This document shows, in pieces, positions 11,111-22,346 of a stretch of 64,000 nt of DNA (its first letter is position 1; every line of letters begins with the position of its first letter). The position numbers were made by a program, and so were the translations under genes. This DNA is from Marsupella aquatica (Eukaryota > Marchantiophyta), in contig OZ316893.1 of NCBI GenBank assembly GCA_973895155.1, positions 21,700,001 to 21,764,000 on the forward strand, in the 5' to 3' direction. Below the pieces are notes generated by a model. The model ran no database searches and had not been told where the DNA came from. It worked only from the letters and a program-made list of their open reading frames with translations.

Positions 11111-12655
11111 TGTGTCACTACCAATGCCTTGTTTTAATTAGAGTAATAAGTTAATTTTGATTATTCTTGAAGGTGAGTAGGTCTTTATTCGCTGTTTGCT
11201 CTCTCCTAGATACACAAGTTGTAGTTGATGATGTTTCCACGTCGGAATATTGCTGTTAGCAAAATTTTTGGTGTGGCAACTCCATGCAGCAGTCCAGTTG
11301 CCAAGGTTTGCACCCGCTGCAAGAATCCAACTGACTTCATTCGGTTGGCCAGCTTGGAAGGTGATTTGGCATTTGTACAACATTTGGAAATAGAAAATTG
11401 ATGATCGTTAATCTACAAAAGTAGGCCTGCCTTGAATTGAGCTTTGAGCACAATGTCCACTGCTGATTTTCTTGCCACTATTTCACAGACTATGGAGTGA
11501 ATCTTGATCTACTTTGGATTCGCATTTTGTGTTTTCTTACCCCTAACAACATCGTGAGTCATCGTACACATCGTGTGCAGCATCGTGAGTCATTTTTGAA
11601 CAGCTTTCACATGTTGATTTGGCATTTCATTATCTTAGGCATACACATGAAGGCATCAAACGCACTCATGATTCAGGAGATGGAACTGGCTTTGGACTAC
11701 TATGACCTGCATGGCTTCTATTTATCTTATTTATAATATTGATTAATTTGTCAGAGATATCAAAATTAGACTCCCATTGTTAGAAATTGGTGACAACGCA
11801 AACATTTCTTTTCTCTTAGACTTCCAACATAGCAACCCCACTCTTTGGCTGAGCTTCGTACCTGTCTTGTATAAGTAGTTGCTGCTGACGTCGATGTCCA
11901 GTAAACCGTGCATTTCATGCTGTGACTATTTCTAGTTGTTTGAGACTTCACATTAAAGTGCTGGAGAAGAATTTTCACCTCCTATGTGACGATCCAATTT
12001 TTGATTTTCTGGGAAACACATCATGAGCACTCTCCAGCTTCGTTTGTAATGATAAATACCACGAATACATAGCGGCAAATTCCCTCCAAGTCTCGAAAAT
12101 TTAACAAAGAATCGGTTCAAAACCTAGCAGTCGGTCGATTGATTGATTACACGACACGAGCAACTCTCAACAATCTGCAGTGCACATGAACTTCAGAACA
12201 GACTGTAAAGTTTAGTAAATGTCCGAAATGTTATAGATGAAGTAGCCGGTTGTGTTCTAAAAATTCTCAAAAGTATCCAGCGACAAGCGCACATTCCCAT
12301 GACAGTTCTTCAGTTTTGGGAGAGTAATTTAGGTGTGACGATCCAATTTTTGATTTTCTGGGAACACATCATGAGTTTAGCTAGCTTTGATTGAATTCAA
12401 CAGGACATCACTTTTCTCAACAGACAACGATCATGAAAACAATTCCCTTGCCCTGGGCGCAGATTACCTTTCAACGTAATCTGGACCAATGTAAACAGCT
12501 AAGATATACCCAACCAAGACGAGGGGCAAAAATGATTGACAGGATATACAGCAATCTGGAAGTTGTTCAAAGGGGAGAGGAAAGTTGAGCCCAGATCGAC
12601 CTAGGGGTTTGTTTTGCCCATGCCAATGGGCTGTGACACACTGTTTCACTTTACA
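11111..12655. other. Intergenic spacer, no gene seen
   Basis: The open frames are short, lack recognisable domains and lie in AT-rich spacer. The only structure seen is the 43-bp direct-repeat pair listed separately. Confidence 0.6.
11985..12376. repeat. Pair of 43-bp direct repeats, 348 bp apart
   Basis: TGTGACGATCCAATTTTTG followed by ATTTTCTGGGAAACACATCATGAG occurs at 11985-12027 and again at about 12333-12375. The second copy lacks one A. The 300 bases between them show no gene. They could be solo remnants or flanks of a decayed insertion. Confidence 0.8.
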
Positions 12656-12675
12656 CTCAAATCCACATTGTAGGA

Positions 12676-12870
12676 CACTTCACTCTTGAGAAGGATGCTT
12701 TACACTCAAATCCACATTGTAGAAGGACACTTCACTCTTGAGAAGGACGCCGGGCTATTTATAGAAGGACACTTCACTCTTGAGAAGGACGCCGGGCTAT
12801 TTAAAGAAGAACACTTCACTCTTGAGAAGGACGCCGGGCTATTTAAAGAAGAACATTTCACTCTCTATTT
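12676..12870. repeat. 42-bp minisatellite
   Basis: CACTTCACTCTTGAGAAGG starts at 12676, 12728, 12770 and 12812, with a decayed copy (CATTTCACTC) at 12854. The last intervals are exactly 42 bp and the first is 52 bp. The unit length is a multiple of three, so a frame through it reads a 14-residue repeat (EGHFTLEKDAGLFK). I see no sign this is translated. Confidence 0.9.
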
Positions 12871-14520
12871 AAACAACATTTGTATGTCTGTTTCAACTCA
12901 ACATTTTCCATTCCAGCATGTTCTCTGATGTCCAATACAAAGTTTCAATTTTTTCTGAAACCATTTGATCCGTTGCTGATAAGTGCAAAAATGATCAATT
13001 ATTATAAATTAATTGCCAACAGAGGCTCACTTTTTTTTTTTTTTAAGAACCCGTGCAGTACTTGGTCACGAGCACAAACTTACCAATAAAGGATGCTTTG
13101 AGTAGTTTGTGTGAACCTTGATTTACAGGTCACATAGGAGTCAAAATTGTAAAGAGTGTTATCTGAGCAGATTTTGATCTTCTGAGTCACTCCATCCCAA
13201 CTTTGGAAATCCATGGAAGCTTCATTGCAAACCCTTCTGTCCTACAGGCTTTACTTTTAGCAGAGAGACTCGTTTGTGGACTCGAGAGAATCTGAGTCAT
13301 AATTTTGCAAAAAATGCATAGAAGCGTGAGACGGAAGCTTTGGTTATGGCGGTAAGTTCACACTACAGAGATTTTCAATTGTCAATGTCGAGATCAGCTT
13401 TTGGCACAGGGCTGGGAAACGAAGGAACTCCAAACCGTTCAGGAGAGACAAAAATCCTAGAGAACACGTTTTAGCGGAATCCAAAAAAGAAGCTTTTTAA
13501 TTGTGTTGATCATGTAGAAGTACTCTCTTCAGTGTAGTTTGTTCAGTTTGACTGTCTTAGTAGGTCACGAATGAGCTCAAACCAAACTGGAGAGGACTTT
13601 ATTGGACCACCTAAGAATCAATGTGACATCATTGGAGTGCAGGTTGACAGGAGTTTCTCCAAATCATAGCTCCTGTTCAATATTGATAATGGCTTCCTCA
13701 AAGTTCGAATGATTTCATTCCTCAGCACAATGACAGATTGGACACAGAAGCTCTAACTTCTAAGCACACCAGTGAGATATGAGTAGTTTTGTTTTCTCAG
13801 AATTGCCCATCGCAACTGATCGTTCATCTGCTCTGCTAAGTGCAGCAACTAGCTTTCTAACTTGATATAGTGTACAATTGAAGCTAAGAATGTCAAAAAC
13901 TATAAAGTTCCCAGTACTGACGAACCTACCGAACTGAGTGCAAAGAATCTAGTTGGTATGGTAATTTGCAAAACTTTCCCAAGAGAGGAAACCGCTCGAT
14001 CAGGATACAACAGAATTTGAGCTTTAAGAAATTCCAAAAATGATTCAAACATCAAGAGACTTTGTTCCACAAGGATGCACCTTTCAAAGAGAACCCTGGG
14101 GAGCAGCAATATCTCGCTGAAATCCCTGATTTGTGAGCATAATAACGTTCGAGACATATATATAATGTTGACATCCATGTTAGTTGTGAAATCAACAGCA
14201 GGACAAGTAAAATTTTGGTCGAACTGTCGTATAAAGAAGCTGACATGTGGTAGCACCAAGGCTATTGAAACATTGGTCATGACTACAAGATAGGATGAAG
14301 ATTTTAGAATATGTTCACTTTGACCTCGGAGTTACACACTTAAAACCGTGCCGCACATGAATGAATGAATTTGTATCGATATACCCTGCTGGACATAAAT
14401 GATGAAGTCAGAGTTTGCAAAGATGGCCCCCATTTCACCTGGCCTAACACACACACACACATAAATAAACTGTACATGTTTCAGTTTTCAAGAATATATA
14501 TAGCACTGCATAGGAATAAA

Positions 14521-14640
14521 TAGTGTCCCGGGAGACATGATCCCAAAGGCAGGTTACCCAAAAAAGGGGTAAAACAAAGGGGAAACCCAGGAAGACCAAA
14601 GTGCCAAAAAGCCCAAGAGTCCCAAGAACTGCAAATGAAC
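14521..14640 (+). repeat. Dispersed repeat, copy 1 (partner at 16858)
   Basis: It shares AAAGGGGAAA, CCCAGGAA and ACCAAAG blocks and an AGAGTCC block in the same order with 16858-16970. Divergence is high, so it looks like an old transposon remnant of unknown class. Confidence 0.5.
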
Positions 14641-16669
14641 TTTAAAGCATGGTAGAATCAGATTTGCATCCCACACAACACCTACTGTAGATAGCTGGAT
14701 CTACGAATCTATGTTTGAGCGCACGCATGAGTTTTTCATTGGTTTTTATATCGCATGGAATAGAAATGGCCAAACAATCAAATTCTAGTCTTTCCTGAAA
14801 ATTAACGGGTGATAGAAAAAGTAGAGCACCCGGGAAAGTACCATCACCAGTTCAAGCTAGATTTTTTGGGGCATAGCATTGAGAGTTCACAATCACTCAT
14901 CGTCATTGCAGGTAGTGGATGATCTGAGCTCCAAAATATTTTTCACAGATATTCTCCCAAGAAAGATTCGCCGGTCGGTCACCTTAAGGCAGCTGCAAAG
15001 ATCAAGTTGCACACAGGGGTGCACTTTAGTTGTGCTTCAGGTTGCATTCAGCACTCCCAAAAGATACCATCCAACCTTTAGTTGTCCAACAGTTTGGGTT
15101 TTCTTTATCGTTTGAAGAACTTTTCGATGGAAGAGAAAATGAAAGGAATCATTCTCCACAACACGCGGGGTATTTCTGACATGTTGACTCGCCCCTAGTA
15201 TACTTCTGAACTTTTGAGGAAGCAGTCTGTTGTACCGTTACAAATTCTTTGGTGTGAACGTGCCTGTGTCCATGCCAAGTCAGGGCCACACTTGTAAGGT
15301 ACCGTTACTGCTATGTATGTGTTTGTGGTGAGACGAGTAAGTTGAACGTGAGTCCAAAGTGCAAACTCCAAAGGCCGGGCAAGGCTATGGCAGATCGATC
15401 ACTGGCACGCAGGGCCAAAGATAACTTCCAGTACAGTACTCTACTTTTGGCAATGAAGACAGGAATTGCAGCAGCTGAGCACATGGAATGGAATGGCATG
15501 GCAGTCAACATAACATGGCTACGGTAGTACTGCGCTGCTGTTCTCTTTATTGGAGAGGAGACAGGGAAGAAGGCGTGTGCATTCCATTCTCTCCCTACTC
15601 TTGCACATTGTCACCCTGTACAAAGCGTAGCCACGTAAGTGATTTCCCTAAAGCAATTCGTATTTACTCACAATCATTTGCTTTGATTTGTGCTCTTGAG
15701 CTATTGACTGTTATATTGTTGTTGTAGTGGTAGGTCCTATACCACAAATTAGACGGTACTTACTGTACAGCAGCACCACAGCGGATCGATATACACTGAA
15801 ATTCTGGAAAGGGCGAGGACCCAATGAGCAAAGAAATCCAGTGAGAAGAACTGAACTATGAGTGCGTACATGCGGCTTTCCCGCAAAGTGTAAACTGCAC
15901 TCCTCGTGGCCTGGCCTGGCATGGCCAGACCAAGTAAGTGAGCTTGCGTGATGTAACTTTCTGCCGAAGAAGCCCTCCAGAATGGTAGACTCTGATAAAG
16001 AGATCGACATTGATAGACTTTAGTACAGTAAGAGATAGAGGAAGAGGAAAAGACACAGCAGATCTGTCTGAATGCTTTGCTCAGGAAATCAAATTTCACT
16101 TCAGACAATTTTCTGTAGTGTGTCATCTTTTTTGATCTGAATTGTCTGAATTGCGTCACTGTATCATCTGATTGCATTGAAGACTCGGAGCTAAGGGCAC
16201 GAAAGATTCCAGACTAGGGTCAGATGAGATGGCAGAATAGGAACCGATTGGACACAGCTTGGCTTGGCTTGGCTTGGCGATGCTGCTTGGTCTGGTCTTG
16301 TCTGCTGAGCCTGTTGTCATGCTGCTCTGCTGCTGGAGACTGAAGTGCTGGTCGACTCACGAGACCCTTTAGCAAGTTAGTCAAAGCTTTGTCGAGATCG
16401 ATGCACCCTCGTGCGACGAGCCGCGTCAGGAATTTAGGCATTTAGCCCTGGTGCTGTGCATGCCGACAGATGATGCTGCATGCCATACGGTACCTTAACA
16501 GTTCCGCACCGTGACTTGAGATGGATGAGTGTTCCTTTCTTCCATCCGTCTCCCATTGATGAGACCCAATTCACATCAATCTGCTGCACTAACTTGACTG
16601 ACAATTTTCATGCGAGAACCGCACGCTCCTCTTTCGTTGCACCACAAACTAAGTGAGACTTTGACTACA

Positions 16670-16770
16670 CGACTACATATTGTTGCAGTTTCGGTATATA
16701 CGAAGTAGATTACACGAATGACTACACATTGTTGCAGTTTCACTATATACGAAGTTAGTAGATTACAGAA
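16670..16770 (+). repeat. Imperfect tandem duplication, ~60 bp
   Basis: GACTACA, ATTGTTGCAGTTTC and TATATACGAAG, GTAGATTACA occur twice in a row with few changes. No coding context. Confidence 0.75.
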
Positions 16771-16857
16771 TGGAGAGAAAAGTGGAGTTTCTAGACCCGT
16801 GCACTCTCGAAATACACAGTGTCAAAGAACTAAATGCGCCAACCTGGATAGATACAG

Positions 16858-16970
16858 ATCCCCAGGGCAGAAGACCCAGTAAAGGGGAAATGACCCAGGA
16901 AAACCAAAGCTGAAAAGGGCCCGAGAGTCCTCAACAAGAGTCCCGCACTATCGCACAGTCAAACTTTTTT
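16858..16970 (+). repeat. Dispersed repeat, copy 2 (partner at 14521)
   Basis: Same order of blocks as the 14521-14640 copy (AAAGGGGAAA, CCCAGGAAAACCAAAG, GAGAGTCC). Direct orientation. Confidence 0.5.
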
Positions 16971-19900
16971 GTGACAATCCTATGTGACTAGAGTCCCTAA
17001 AACCAACAACCCGCCCTTTGAAGAGTGGTGACGAATGTTTGAGCCCTCTGTTGTGCAACAAACACCCCTTCTAGATAGAAACAAAGGGTATGGACCAATT
17101 CATCTGTCTATCGACACTATGATGAAGTCTACCTTAAGTTTCATGACCTAGTCAATAGCGTGAATCCATTCGGCCAATAATTTCTCTGGTAACATATATT
17201 TTTGATATTTGGAGTGACCAAGGAAGGCATGCGAGTCTAGGGTTGGGAAACCCTTTGTATGAGCATGGATTGGTAATCATGCTAATTTAATAAGACATGA
17301 AAGAAACTCACTCAGGAAAGAAAACTAAGGTAAGGGCGTATGGTCTCGAGTAAAGCCTCTAGACCATGGCTTCGGCGTGCAGCATATCTTGGGGGTAGGG
17401 TGGGGGATAAACAAGCTGGAAACGAGCATGATATAAGAGGATTGTACTCACCATCTACTTGCAAGCAAAGCTCAGACATTAAGACTAGTTAATAATATTC
17501 TATGTGACAATGTATGCAGCCTATCCTGGTCTCACACCCGCTCCAGAATGAGTGCTAGGATATGTATTCACAGTAATAAAGTCATTAACAAATAGAAAGA
17601 CAGTGCAACTTTTGTCACCAAAAATCACAAAAATTAAAGTGGTATATAAAAAAACAGCTTTTAAGTACATTGCCTTTTTAAATTTTATTTACAAATTGCC
17701 TCTGTTTTTGTGCATAGAACTCCCCTAGTTGCAGGTGAATTGTCATCCATATCTGGAATCATGGCATATTTATAAATACAAAAAAAACTGTGACAATATT
17801 GTCAACTAGAACATCTTTAGTGGCAAGGTACCTAAAAATTGATAAAAGAAACCAAATACAATCCACGAAGCAAGCCTGTAAAAGGGAGACGATCCAATAG
17901 GGGAAAACAAGCCAGAAACCCCATACTCAAACTTGCATCAGGTGAAGCCAGGACTAACCCCTCAACCTGATAAGCTGAGGTTAAGCGAAGTAAAATGAGG
18001 TATTACACTACTACGGTAAGTTGGAAATGCTCCCCCCCTTCTCACTGTCTGGCCAAGAGATGATGTTTGGCAATGAACTGTCCTGACAGGGATGAGAGAA
18101 GTGATTGCATCTTGTGAACAACTTGAACAAATGCTATGAAGATGTGAAGATTATTGAAAGTGAATCAGACAATACAAATGGAGGGAACAGAGTTTAATTG
18201 CATGATTGTAACCTCCACATTCAAAATGAGATATATTAACCCAGTGTATATTTTTACATATGATCTCCAGTATATATTTTCAAACCTTTTTGAAGAACCA
18301 TCATAGCCATCATCTGGAATTGCAATTTTTGTTTTACAACATATTTCTGAACAATTTTTGACCACCGAAATACTTGGTCCACATATGGCCCCTTTTGTGG
18401 TGTAGCATCCAGACTACCTGAATTTTTTATTTTATAATTTCTCAAATAACCCTGCAGATGTTTAGTCCATCTATTGAGAAATTCCTCACATCCAAACAAT
18501 GTACCTGATTTCCTTCTGGATATTAAATGTTTACACATGAAAGTATCAGTGTAGTTTGTTTGCATCTTTCCACTACCTTTTGGGTTCTACTTTTTAGATA
18601 TATGGGGTCCGGTACGTCTCAATGGCCCCAATTGAGCCCTTTGCCAAAAAACCGAAAGAGCTAGAGACAGGAGCCCCATTGCATGTATCACAGATCTGAC
18701 AGTGGGCCAGGAAATACTTCTTTAGAGAATTGCCTGGAATTCCCTTGCCCCATCAGCAACGTCAAGGGATGGTATCTAGAGAATGTTGATACACAGAGTT
18801 ACTTTAATTTCCAAAAATCTTTAGACCTGCCCTAAAATTTAGTTTGTAGATTGAACGCGCTTTATCAGGAGAATCTGTCAGGAGAGAATATATAGGGCAG
18901 ACAGCAGAATGCATTGGGCAAAGGGGAGAGTGCACTCCATAACCTGGAAGATGCAATCTCTGTTTAACTTGACTTTAAAGTCTGGAAAATCATGGTCATG
19001 ACTGTTCAGCCGAGGCGGTTGATTTTAGGACCTCTAGACAAATTTCTCCAGTAGCGACTCTCCCATGCGGTTTACTCCTGAGATTTACCAGGCTTTTCCG
19101 TTTATTACTGAGTAGGGCTTTAGTTTCTTTGGGGATGTGTGGGACTCAGGATGTTTGACTCTTTGGTAATTCCTAGCCAGAGTTATCCTTCGTTTCCCCC
19201 CGTTTATTGGATTTTCTGCCTGTAAGGTGTGTACAGGCTATCAATTGATCAGGAGCACAGGCACCCGTGACCTTGTTGAGTTTAATACCTTAGCCTACTA
19301 CTGTAGGTCTGGCTCCAGAATTGCATCGAATCCCATCTGCCATGTTTAAAAACAAGTCCTTCCAAAGATACATTCGGCACAACCAGTTCCACATTGCAGA
19401 AGCCCATGTTATTAGTACAATACAGAAATGGTAAGGAGCAGAGGAACCCTACCCACTGTTATTTCCATCCCATCTTGCTCAATCAGTTGCATGCAGCCCT
19501 CACACCCTCACTCAACCACTCACCCCTGCACCCACTCACTCTCCCTCTAGCTCTCTTTCCTTATTACTTCTCTCGCTTGCTTGAGTGTGGATGTAGCATA
19601 AATTAATAAGCTGCAGAGTCGTGGTCTCCCCTCTGCCCACATACCTCCACCTCTCCATTCAATGGACTTTTCAGAACTTTTGGCTTGAGTAGTCATAATC
19701 CAATTCAATGGCAATTACTAGGAATCTCATGCTTTCTCCTCCACAATTTGAATGGACATCATGCTTGCCAAATGAATGAGAGACATGATGAAAAGAAATG
19801 AATGATTGAGGAAATGAATGCCCAAGGGAATGAATGGAAGAAAGTAGGATACTCCCCAAGAGCAACCAAACTGATGGCAAGCCATCATTGATAGAATGAG

Positions 19901-20395
19901 GGGGACAATCGTACCCACCATAGGCTGGGGTTTGTCTATAGGAGAACCATAAAACCCCTGGCCTTGAATCCCCAGAAATAGGGCTTTCACATGACTAAGC
20001 AAGTTAGCTTGAAAAGGCTCACTTCAGAAGGAGTTATCTTCAAGATTTGTAACATCTTATATCTCATCCAATGATCATGAAAAACTTATGGGGGTGTGTG
20101 GGTGGACCATGCATTGCAAATGGCATATAGACAAGCAGATTATTGTATGCAAACCAAGGTGAGGATGAGGAGAAAGCTGCTTACAAAATATAGATGAAAC
20201 CAAAAGCAAAACTCACAACCTTGGTTTTGAAATTTCTCACAACAGTAAAATTTACATTCAAGTTCAAAATGAAAGATGCAAAATGTTACTTATTTTCAGG
20301 AAAGAAATTTCTCTGTGAATTCAAAATTGAACCAGTACGTGATGCCAAACATGTCCCACGGTAACTTGACTTCTTCGAAGTTAGAAGAACTCACC

Positions 20396-20530
20396 AAAAA
20401 TTTCTACTATACTGATGATTGTTCTTTGAGTAATATCCAAACATGTTACTCAAAGAACAATCATCAGTATAGTGGGGTATAGTAGATTGTTCTTTGAGTA
20501 AAATTTCTATTATACTGATGATTGTTCTGC
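20396..20530. repeat. Perfect 27-bp inverted repeat (12-nt loop) with a third partial copy
   Basis: The left arm 20407-20433 (CTATACTGATGATTGTTC then TTTGAGTAA) is exactly complementary to the right arm 20446-20472. The loop is 20434-20445. Directly after it, 20484-20500 repeats GATTGTTCTTTGAGTAA and 20509-20527 repeats TATACTGATGATTGTTC in the left-arm orientation. Transcribed, the arms would form a long perfect stem. It could be a recent foldback duplication, a small MITE remnant or a small-RNA precursor. Confidence 0.92.
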
Positions 20531-21014
20531 GCAACTCATATTCTTTGTTGCTAGTGCTAAGTCAGAGTTCATACAAATCTATGGTTTGGGCTGGGGGTTT
20601 CCTTTGTCTCTTCATGATAAAGCATATATACCCCTATCTCTTTTGGGTTCTTACTCTTTCTTACAACTAATAGTTAGTAACAATTAGTCTGGCTTTCAAG
20701 AAATGTGCGTAAATTCAGGGAACCATAGTTGGATTGGTACAAACTTATTAGCAAGAATACGCACAATAGAATCAGATTATGATAACGTTTCTGCTACTGG
20801 GAAGTTTTCTATGCTTACAACATGAGCAAGAAGCATTATTTAGCATTATGTTCATGTTGAGGGAGAGAATACCCTTAAGCAACTGTAGCTGCACAATCTG
20901 GGATTCCTGTCCAATAGGGCAACTAGTCAACTTGGTCAACTTGGTCAACTTTCAAGTTCCCTATTTCTTTTTTCGGCAAAAGACAGTATCCAAACAGGAG
21001 GGTACCAACTACTT
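20531..21014. other. Spacer without recognised features
   Basis: No gene or clear repeat apart from a short triple run of AACTTGGTC near 20929-20950. Confidence 0.6.
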
Positions 21015-21150
21015 GAGTAGGGCTAGGGCCTAGTAGTCTAGCCCAGGTGGTCAGGGGATTGGGACCTGGGGTCAGTAGATCTCACGTTCAAGCCTCCCCT
21101 GTCTCAGTGGGTGTGGGGAGGGTTGGTGGGTGTGTGGGTTGGGCCAAGTG
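21015..21150 (+). mobile_element. tRNA-related SINE-like fragment
   Basis: An A-box-like GCCCAGGTGGTCAGGGG at 21041-21057 and a B-box-like ACGTTCAAGCC at 21084-21094 are spaced as in tRNA-derived SINEs. The G-rich tail GTGGGTGTGGGGAGGG to GTGTGGGTTGGGC resembles the tail of the minus-strand element at 53040-53250. No target-site duplication was identified. Confidence 0.45.
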
Positions 21151-21779
21151 CCATGCAAATTGGACAAAAAATTGCATTCCATAAAGAAGGGAGAAGAAAA
21201 AGAGAGCCATGAACACAGTAACCAAACTGTTTTCAAATCTTTTCCCAAGGTTCACTCAACAAAAGTGAACTATTCCCTTAGAGCATCCCAACCCGCAGCT
21301 CTATCTTGGATAGATCACCACTGACATGTAACAACAGGGTAAAACCTCTACTTACCACCAACTACGTTCAGGCTTGCTGCTGCAAATGTAGTGCCAATGA
21401 CCTATTGCATAACGCACATAAGACCTCCTTCCTCTGTCGTTGTTGCCTGTTTATTTTAGCTGCTGGAATGGTCAAACAAACAACAGGGTCCTCTCTCTGT
21501 TGCTACTCATGGGATTCTATTCTTTCCGGCTATATATTCACTATTATGTCAGCTATATTTGCAATCTACAGTCTACCATCTCGCCCCATCGGTGGGGGTG
21601 CTCTTATCCCACACACCAACGAAAGCAATTCTATTTCCTCCCTTGGTGATGAATCTTCTATTCCCACATCCTGCACAAGATTTGCATGTAATGTGCAGTT
21701 CCATACAGTGTAGAAGTGCATTTCCCATACAATGAGCGTATCCTCATGATTCTTTCCCCAAACCCACAGGGTATGGAAA

Positions 21780-22184
21780 GATTCTGGACCAGTGTTCTTT
21801 GGAAACTCGTCTGTCGTTGCCTATTGGGTGTCGCCATTGAATGCCTCCCCAGGTGCTGCCTGTTATTGCATGGTGCACATCACCCACAAAAGCTCAAGAC
21901 GTGAGGCTGTATTTCTTCAACTTTCAAATGCTACCTACTAGGCTTGGTTCCTCACAAGTGCAGAGCTTGCTCAACATTAGTTGTCCCAGCAAGCATAGCC
22001 CAATGGTAGCAGTCTTTATTGCTATTTGTGAGGCTCCGAGTTTGAAATTCATCCTAAACCCTAAACCCTCATCCAAAAGCAGCATTTGTTAAATCCCTTG
22101 ACACCCAAAAAAATCAGACACTTGGAGGTCACTTTCTTATCAGCTTTACGAAAAAGAAGGCATGCAAGCACCGTCTAAGAGTGG
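21780..22184 (+). repeat. Dispersed repeat, copy 1 (partner 28675-29070)
   Basis: Shares TTGGAAACTC, GTTGCC, TTGCATGGTGCACATCAC-like, CAAATGCTACCTA and GTTTGAAATTC-like blocks in order with 28675-29070. A tRNA-like stretch (AGCCCAATGGTAGCAG at about 21998, GAGTTTGAAATTC at about 22038) lies inside, which suggests a SINE-type origin. It also holds the telomere-like CCTAAACCCTAAACCCT at 22053-22069. Confidence 0.6.
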
Positions 22185-22346
22185 GACCCAAGGAATTATA
22201 ATAAATGAATTCCTCAAGCACAATAACCTTAGTAGATAGACCCAAGGAATTATAATAACTGAATTTATTAAGCACAGTAACCTCAGTAGATAGACCCAAG
22301 GAATTATAATAACTGAATTTGTTAAGCACAGTAACCTGAGTAGATC
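22185..22346. repeat. 54-bp tandem repeat, 3 copies
   Basis: Units start with GACCCAAGGAATTATAAT at 22185, 22239 and 22293, exactly 54 bp apart, and end …AGTAGATA. Copies 2 and 3 differ at only a few bases. A single diverged unit occurs at about 29033 in the related dispersed repeat, so the array expanded at the end of that element. Confidence 0.92.

Larger units (their letters stand above)
12871..20270. other. Long gene-poor spacer with decayed repeats
   Basis: About 7.4 kb with no gene I can support. It contains an A/T-rich background, a T12 run near 13031, a (CA)n run near 14447-14460, a TTGGC pentamer run at 16258-16278, a ~60-bp duplication at 16670-16770, and one pair of related stretches at 14521-14640 and 16858-16970. 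No reverse transcriptase, integrase or transposase motif is visible in any frame. Confidence 0.6.
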
